Program-made: the position numbers and the translations under genes
From: Sulfuricurvum sp. IAE1
GTDB taxonomy: Bacteria; Campylobacterota; Campylobacteria; Campylobacterales; Sulfurimonadaceae
DNA length: 64,000 bases
Reading direction: 5' to 3'
Assembly: GCF_004347735.1 (NCBI RefSeq)
Contig: NZ_SLTI01000023.1
Span: 62,001 to 126,000 of the forward strand
Part shown: piece after piece, positions 60,550 through 64,000 of the stretch
Position numbering within the stretch: position 1 is the first letter of the stretch
Layout: each line of letters starts with the position of its first letter
The notes under the pieces: generated by a model
Told to the model about the DNA's origin: nothing
The model's database searches: none
Seen by the model: only the letters and a program-made list of their open reading frames with translations

Positions 60550-61380
60550 TTATACTTTGTCCGAGACCTGATCTTCGGGACGAACGAAGAGCTTTTCAAA
60601 AATCTGGCGGGCAAGGCTCCAGCGGTTTTCTTTGGCATTGAGCATAATAATGAGACAGTCCTTCCCGTCTTTTTGTGCGCGGGCGATGAGGCACGGCCCT
60701 GCTTTGGAAGTGTAGCCCGTTTTGACCCCTACGGCGTATTCATAGCGGTTGAGGAGATGATTGTGTGTCTTGGCGACAAAGGGGCGTCCTGAAATAAGCT
60801 CGGCATATTCGTGCCGGTTCATCCGGGTGATTTCGTTAAAACGGGGATTCTGAATCGCGTATTCGGCCAGCCGCAGCAGATCGATCGGAGTCGAATGGTG
60901 GTTGCCGATGTCGTAGCCGCACGGATTGGTGAATACGGTGTTGCTCATCCCAAGCTGCAAGGCTTTGGCGTTCATCATTTCAACAAATTTCTCGACGCTT
61001 CCGCCCACCGCGACCGCGATCGCCATCGCCGCGTCGTTGTCCGACTCGATCATGGCCGCCTTGATGAGATCATCGAGGACCACCATTTCCCCTTCCCGGT
61101 ATCCCGCTTTGGTCGGTTCGACCCGGATCATTTCGGCGGTAATCACGACGGGGCGGTAAAGATACCCCTGTTCAAGCGCCAGTATAGCGGTCATGATTTT
61201 GGTCAGGCTGGCGGGTTTGACCTCTTTGAACGCTTCTTTGGAATAGACCATCGCATCGGATTTGAGATCCTTGACGATCAGCGCGTCGACTTTGAGTCTG
61301 TCCATTTCGTCTTTGTCGATCTGGGCGTTGAGGGAAAAAGCGAACAAGATCGCTATCGGAAAAAAATATCGGCTCATCAT
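60550..61380 (-). CDS. dacA: D-alanyl-D-alanine carboxypeptidase (PBP5/6-type)
   Basis: 276 aa. A signal peptide (MSRYFFPIAILFAFSLNA) is followed by a penicillin-binding domain with the full triad: SLTK (PASLTKIMTA, active Ser), SDN (IESDNDAAMAIAV) and KTG (AVGVKTGYTSKAG). It removes the terminal D-Ala from periplasmic pentapeptides. The C-terminal membrane-anchoring domain of E. coli PBP5 is missing; the protein ends soon after the core, so it is probably soluble in the periplasm. No clear ribosome site lies before the double ATG. Confidence 0.93.
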   Translation of the reverse strand: MMSRYFFPIAILFAFSLNAQIDKDEMDRLKVDALIVKDLKSDAMVYSKEAFKEVKPASLTKIMTAILALEQGYLYRPVVITAEMIRVEPTKAGYREGEMVVLDDLIKAAMIESDNDAAMAIAVAVGGSVEKFVEMMNAKALQLGMSNTVFTNPCGYDIGNHHSTPIDLLRLAEYAIQNPRFNEITRMNRHEYAELISGRPFVAKTHNHLLNRYEYAVGVKTGYTSKAGPCLIARAQKDGKDCLIIMLNAKENRWSLARQIFEKLFVRPEDQVSDKV

Positions 61381-61517
61381 GCTGAAAAAAAACTCTTGCT
61401 TCGGAAATACTCTCTCCTAATAATGGCAAAAAAAACTTCAACATCCGATGATTCGACTTCTGCAGATCCCCTCTTGCACAGGTAATGTCCCGTATTTACC
61501 CATCCGAAGAGCCATTT

Positions 61518-62009
61518 TTATCCGCCTCCGCCGCTATCCCTGCTTTTGAAATTGGCAAAGGCCCCTTCCACGCTCATGGTGCTTTTGTAGCGTGACGGGG
61601 TCAGTTTGACGCTTTTGGTTTTCAGATTGCATACCGCGATCCGAAAATAAGAACCGGTAAAGGGCTCGACGATGCAGACGATATTTCCGTCCACTTCGCG
61701 CGTAGCATGGATAATTCCCTGCAGATTCGGGAAAAAATACTTCGGATAACTCAGCGGCGTGATCTCCACCACTTCAGCATACATGTTTTTATCGAGCGTC
61801 TCGGCGATCATCCTCGCATCGTCGTAATGATCGAACTGTACACACCAGTCGTCGAAAGTTTTGTTGAAATGCCGTAAATCCTCATCCAAAAAACCGCCGG
61901 CGGGAGACTGCAATGCATAAATACTCAATAGTGTAAACCTTCTCGTTGATGTGCCTGACCCATGCAAAAAACACGCGATCGTAAAAACCGCTCCGATTCG
62001 CGTGAACAA
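61518..62009 (-). CDS. Hypothetical protein (up to 163 aa)
   Basis: A single clear open frame with gene-like composition. From the TTG at 62009 it would start with a signal-like stretch (RIGAVFTIACFLHG). A second TTG at 61928 has AGAAGG upstream and would give 136 aa beginning LSIYALQSPAGGFLDE. The core has FDDWCVQFDHYDDARMIAET and IVCIVEPFTGSYFRIAVCNL; it ends in a Gly run. I recognise no family. The start is unsettled. Confidence 0.5.
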   Translation of the reverse strand: MFTRIGAVFTIACFLHGSGTSTRRFTLLSIYALQSPAGGFLDEDLRHFNKTFDDWCVQFDHYDDARMIAETLDKNMYAEVVEITPLSYPKYFFPNLQGIIHATREVDGNIVCIVEPFTGSYFRIAVCNLKTKSVKLTPSRYKSTMSVEGAFANFKSRDSGGGG

Positions 62010-62063
62010 TTTTGCGATTGTGTAATTTTATCAGGGGGAGCATTCAACAATCAAGTGGGGCGA

Positions 62064-62291
62064 TCAACTCTCTGCGCCGCAACCGCAGCCGCTTACCATC
62101 CCGATCACGTAGTGGTTGTCGACTTCGACGAGTTCGAATTCGTGTTTTCCGCAAAAGCGACCCTGCATGTAAGACAGCTGTGTCCGGGCGGCTTCGAGCG
62201 CCGAGGGTTTGTCGCCATAGGTGCTGATCTGACTGAGCCCCTCTTTTTTGGCGCAGCTGCAAAGTTTTTCGATAACAACGTGATGTTCCAT
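62064..62291 (-). CDS. Small cysteine-containing hypothetical protein (75 aa)
   Basis: 75 aa: MEHHVVIEKLCSCAKKEGLS, a middle with QLSYMQGRFCGKHEFELVEV, and the ending VSGCGCGAES. Five cysteines sit as CSC near the N terminus, one alone, and CGC near the C terminus, which could bind a metal or redox pair. GGGAGAACGG precedes the ATG; the frame runs further upstream, but only through the cyclase gene. It follows the cyclase by 43 bases on the same strand and may be co-transcribed. Family unknown to me. Confidence 0.65.
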   Translation of the reverse strand: MEHHVVIEKLCSCAKKEGLSQISTYGDKPSALEAARTQLSYMQGRFCGKHEFELVEVDNHYVIGMVSGCGCGAES

Positions 62292-62334
62292 GTCCGTTCT
62301 CCCGCTCTTTTTCCCTCCGATTGCATTTGCCGTT

Positions 62335-64000
62335 CTACACCGATCCCACGGATACCCGGTTGCGCCCCTGCTCTTTCGAGCGGTACAGCTGCGCGTCGGC
62401 GTGTTTGTAAAGTTCTTCGCACGTGATCGCCGAATCAGGACCGCGCATGGCGACTCCCACCGAAATGGTAACGCACGATGCGGGAGGATTTTTTTCGTGC
62501 ACGATATGCAGCGTTTCAACGTCCCTGCGTATACGCTCGGCCAGATCATAATACTCGGCCTCCTCCATACTGCCCACGAGCACCGCAAACTCTTCGCCGC
62601 CGAGTCGGAACGCGCATTCTCCGCCCCGCGACGTATACATTTTCAGTATTTCGGCGACGCGGCTGAGAACCTCATCGCCTTCCTGGTGGCCGTAGGTGTC
62701 GTTATAGAGTTTGAAATTGTCCACGTCGATCATCATGAGCGCGAGGCTATAACGGCTGCGTTTGGCGCGGTTGAGCTCTTTTTGTATCGTTTTGACGTAA
62801 TGGCGGCGGTTGTAGAGTCCCGTCATCGGATCGGTGACCGCCATCTCTTCGATCATTTTTTTGTCGGTAATATCGTGCCGCACGGCGGTATAGCCGACGA
62901 CTTCGCCGTTCTCAACGGTAGGTGTGATGGTCGTATCGACCCAGTAGTGGGTCCCATCAGCCCTGCGGTTTTTGATCTCCCCTTTCCACACCCTTCCCGC
63001 CGATATGGTCGTCCACAACTGAGCGAACAGTTCGGGTGACATATCGGGATGGCGTACGATGCGGTGATTTTTACCGATCAGCTCTTCTTTCGTATAACCG
63101 CTGACCCGGCAAAACGCTTCCGAAACATAGGTGATGATGCCGTATTTGTCGGTGCGGGAGGTGATGACGTATTTATCGACGATGTCGATGTATTGCTGCA
63201 GGGTTTGGGCTTTGGCGCGGATCCGCTCTTCGAGGCTTTGGTTCAGCTCGTTGAGCTGGGCAATCTTGTGTTTGATCTCCAGCGACATCTGTTTGAAAGC
63301 GTCGACGAGGATCTGCCATTCATAGTCGTATTTCGAGGCGTTGATATCGATGTCGTAGTCCCCTTCACTGAGCTGTTTGGCCTTATTCGTCAATTCCTGG
63401 ATAGGACCGGAAAACGAGCGGAACGCCATCACGACCATAAAGCCGATCAGAAACACGCCGTTAAAAAAAATAACCATCAGCGACGTCATCAGCTTGTACC
63501 AGCCGTTGAGGAGTTCTTGTTCGTTGATCGTGACCGCAACGATCCACCGCAGCTCTTCGATATAGTCCCACGCAACGGCGACGCCGGATCCTTTAGCGTT
63601 CAGGGCATATCGTTCCCCCTTCTCCCCTTTTCGCACTTCATCGGCCGGAAAACATGATGGCTCATGCATTCTTCCATACGCTTTGTACCCGCCGTGGCGG
63701 AGCGGAGCCATAGCGATCCACTCTCCGTTGCGGTATACCGATGCGATCACTTCACCTGTTTTACCGAGTTCGCGATAATCGTTGATGACGGCATGGATGG
63801 CACGGTTGTCGATTTGTACCGCCGCCACCCCGATCACTTTCCCCCCTTTGAGAATCGGTTTGGCCATAAACGCGGCGTAATCGCGGCTGGGAGGGTAGTA
63901 ACGGAAATCCGAGATGTAAGGGAGGACGTTGCTCAGGGCGTTTTTAAATACGGCGGCAAGTTCGCTGTTGCGGTAGGGGCCGCTGAAAAGGTTGGTATGA
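62335..64000 (-). CDS. Cache-PAS-GGDEF diguanylate cyclase (5' end outside window)
   Basis: The frame is open to the window's edge, so the start and first membrane helix lie beyond. Visible in order: the end of a periplasmic Cache domain (SDFRYYPPSRDYAAFMAKPI, VIGVAAVQIDN), a membrane helix (SLMVIFFNGVFLIGFMVVMA), HAMP and coiled coil, a PAS domain (SEAFCRVSGYTKEELIGKNH) and GGDEF with GGEEF. The I-site position reads RGGE in place of RxxD, so product inhibition may be weak. It makes c-di-GMP in response to an extracellular small molecule. Confidence 0.92.
   Translation of the reverse strand, partial: HTNLFSGPYRNSELAAVFKNALSNVLPYISDFRYYPPSRDYAAFMAKPILKGGKVIGVAAVQIDNRAIHAVINDYRELGKTGEVIASVYRNGEWIAMAPLRHGGYKAYGRMHEPSCFPADEVRKGEKGERYALNAKGSGVAVAWDYIEELRWIVAVTINEQELLNGWYKLMTSLMVIFFNGVFLIGFMVVMAFRSFSGPIQELTNKAKQLSEGDYDIDINASKYDYEWQILVDAFKQMSLEIKHKIAQLNELNQSLEERIRAKAQTLQQYIDIVDKYVITSRTDKYGIITYVSEAFCRVSGYTKEELIGKNHRIVRHPDMSPELFAQLWTTISAGRVWKGEIKNRRADGTHYWVDTTITPTVENGEVVGYTAVRHDITDKKMIEEMAVTDPMTGLYNRRHYVKTIQKELNRAKRSRYSLALMMIDVDNFKLYNDTYGHQEGDEVLSRVAEILKMYTSRGGECAFRLGGEEFAVLVGSMEEAEYYDLAERIRRDVETLHIVHEKNPPASCVTISVGVAMRGPDSAITCEELYKHADAQLYRSKEQGRNRVSVGSV

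Noticed and set aside
61423-61485. 20-codon frame MAKKTSTSDDSTSADPLLHR
   Set aside because: No ribosome site or promoter, and no support beyond an open frame.

Overview
The window most likely comes from a chemolithoautotrophic member of the Campylobacterota (Epsilonproteobacteria), of the Sulfuricurvum/Sulfurimonas/Nitratifractor kind. The basis is a four-subunit 2-oxoglutarate:acceptor oxidoreductase (oorDABC), a monomeric NADP isocitrate dehydrogenase and succinyl-CoA synthetase, malate dehydrogenase and fumarase in one block (reductive TCA logic), a RibB with a degenerate RibA-like tail, a short CysE, and PAS-GGDEF and CZB chemoreceptor proteins typical of the group. I do not assign a genus. 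Most of the window is GC-rich housekeeping DNA with many 1-20 bp overlaps between genes. One AT-rich accessory patch lies at about 2.8-3.8 kb.

Layout. 0-5.5 kb: end of a CZB chemoreceptor, an EAL phosphodiesterase, a MazG-like pyrophosphohydrolase, an AT-rich patch with a small basic protein and a RelE/ParE-type toxin-antitoxin pair, RNase P RNA, and a PAS-GGDEF cyclase. 5.6-16.1 kb: carbon metabolism on the minus strand. icd stands as its own unit, followed by a nine-gene operon mdh-fumC-sucC-sucD-(HMA protein)-oorD-A-B-C. A perfect 21-bp inverted repeat lies at its promoter and a UUCG hairpin terminator at its end. 16.2-25.6 kb: envelope functions (MltG, AsmA-like protein, LolC/E-like permease, SecA, LolA, a zinc-type CDF exporter). 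25.7-32.0 kb: an outer-membrane barrel, a divergent arsenic locus (arsB against arsR-arsC-MFS), a cytochrome c and a SulP transporter.

32.2-38.0 kb: a tightly packed selenium-linked cluster, mnmH(selU)-selD-Tat transglutaminase-(TusA::MerT fusion)-MerP-like protein-SulP. The TusA::MerT fusion is the most unusual gene here. It suggests a membrane import route that hands a thiophilic element, perhaps selenium, to SelD and MnmH. 38.0-44.3 kb: a coupled housekeeping string flgA-ubiX-coaD-tmk-hisS-speA-cysE. 44.3-46.7 kb: a lipoprotein trio (COG3014, YcfL-like, LpoB-like). Then come ribB (minus strand) and tRNA-Gln and initiator tRNA-Met behind a consensus sigma70 promoter.

48.2-54.6 kb: a second notable unit in which ferrochelatase, a phytoene-desaturase-like oxidoreductase, a LytS/LytTR two-component pair, a YbgA-type protein and DNA photolyase overlap end to end. 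A pair of 12-bp direct repeats, exactly 21 bp apart, sits at its presumed promoter. It looks like a self-regulated photoprotection or oxidative-damage operon. 54.6-64 kb: thiamine genes (thiD-thiE-ThiY/THI5-like), a lipocalin, a rhodanese, a small flagellum-associated protein behind a textbook sigma28 promoter, a GIY-YIG protein, a glycosyltransferase, small unknown proteins, a D,D-carboxypeptidase and the C-terminal part of a second PAS-GGDEF cyclase.

No CRISPR array, insertion sequence, prophage or rRNA gene was seen, and no gene-free stretch exceeds about 300 bases apart from the RNase P RNA region.
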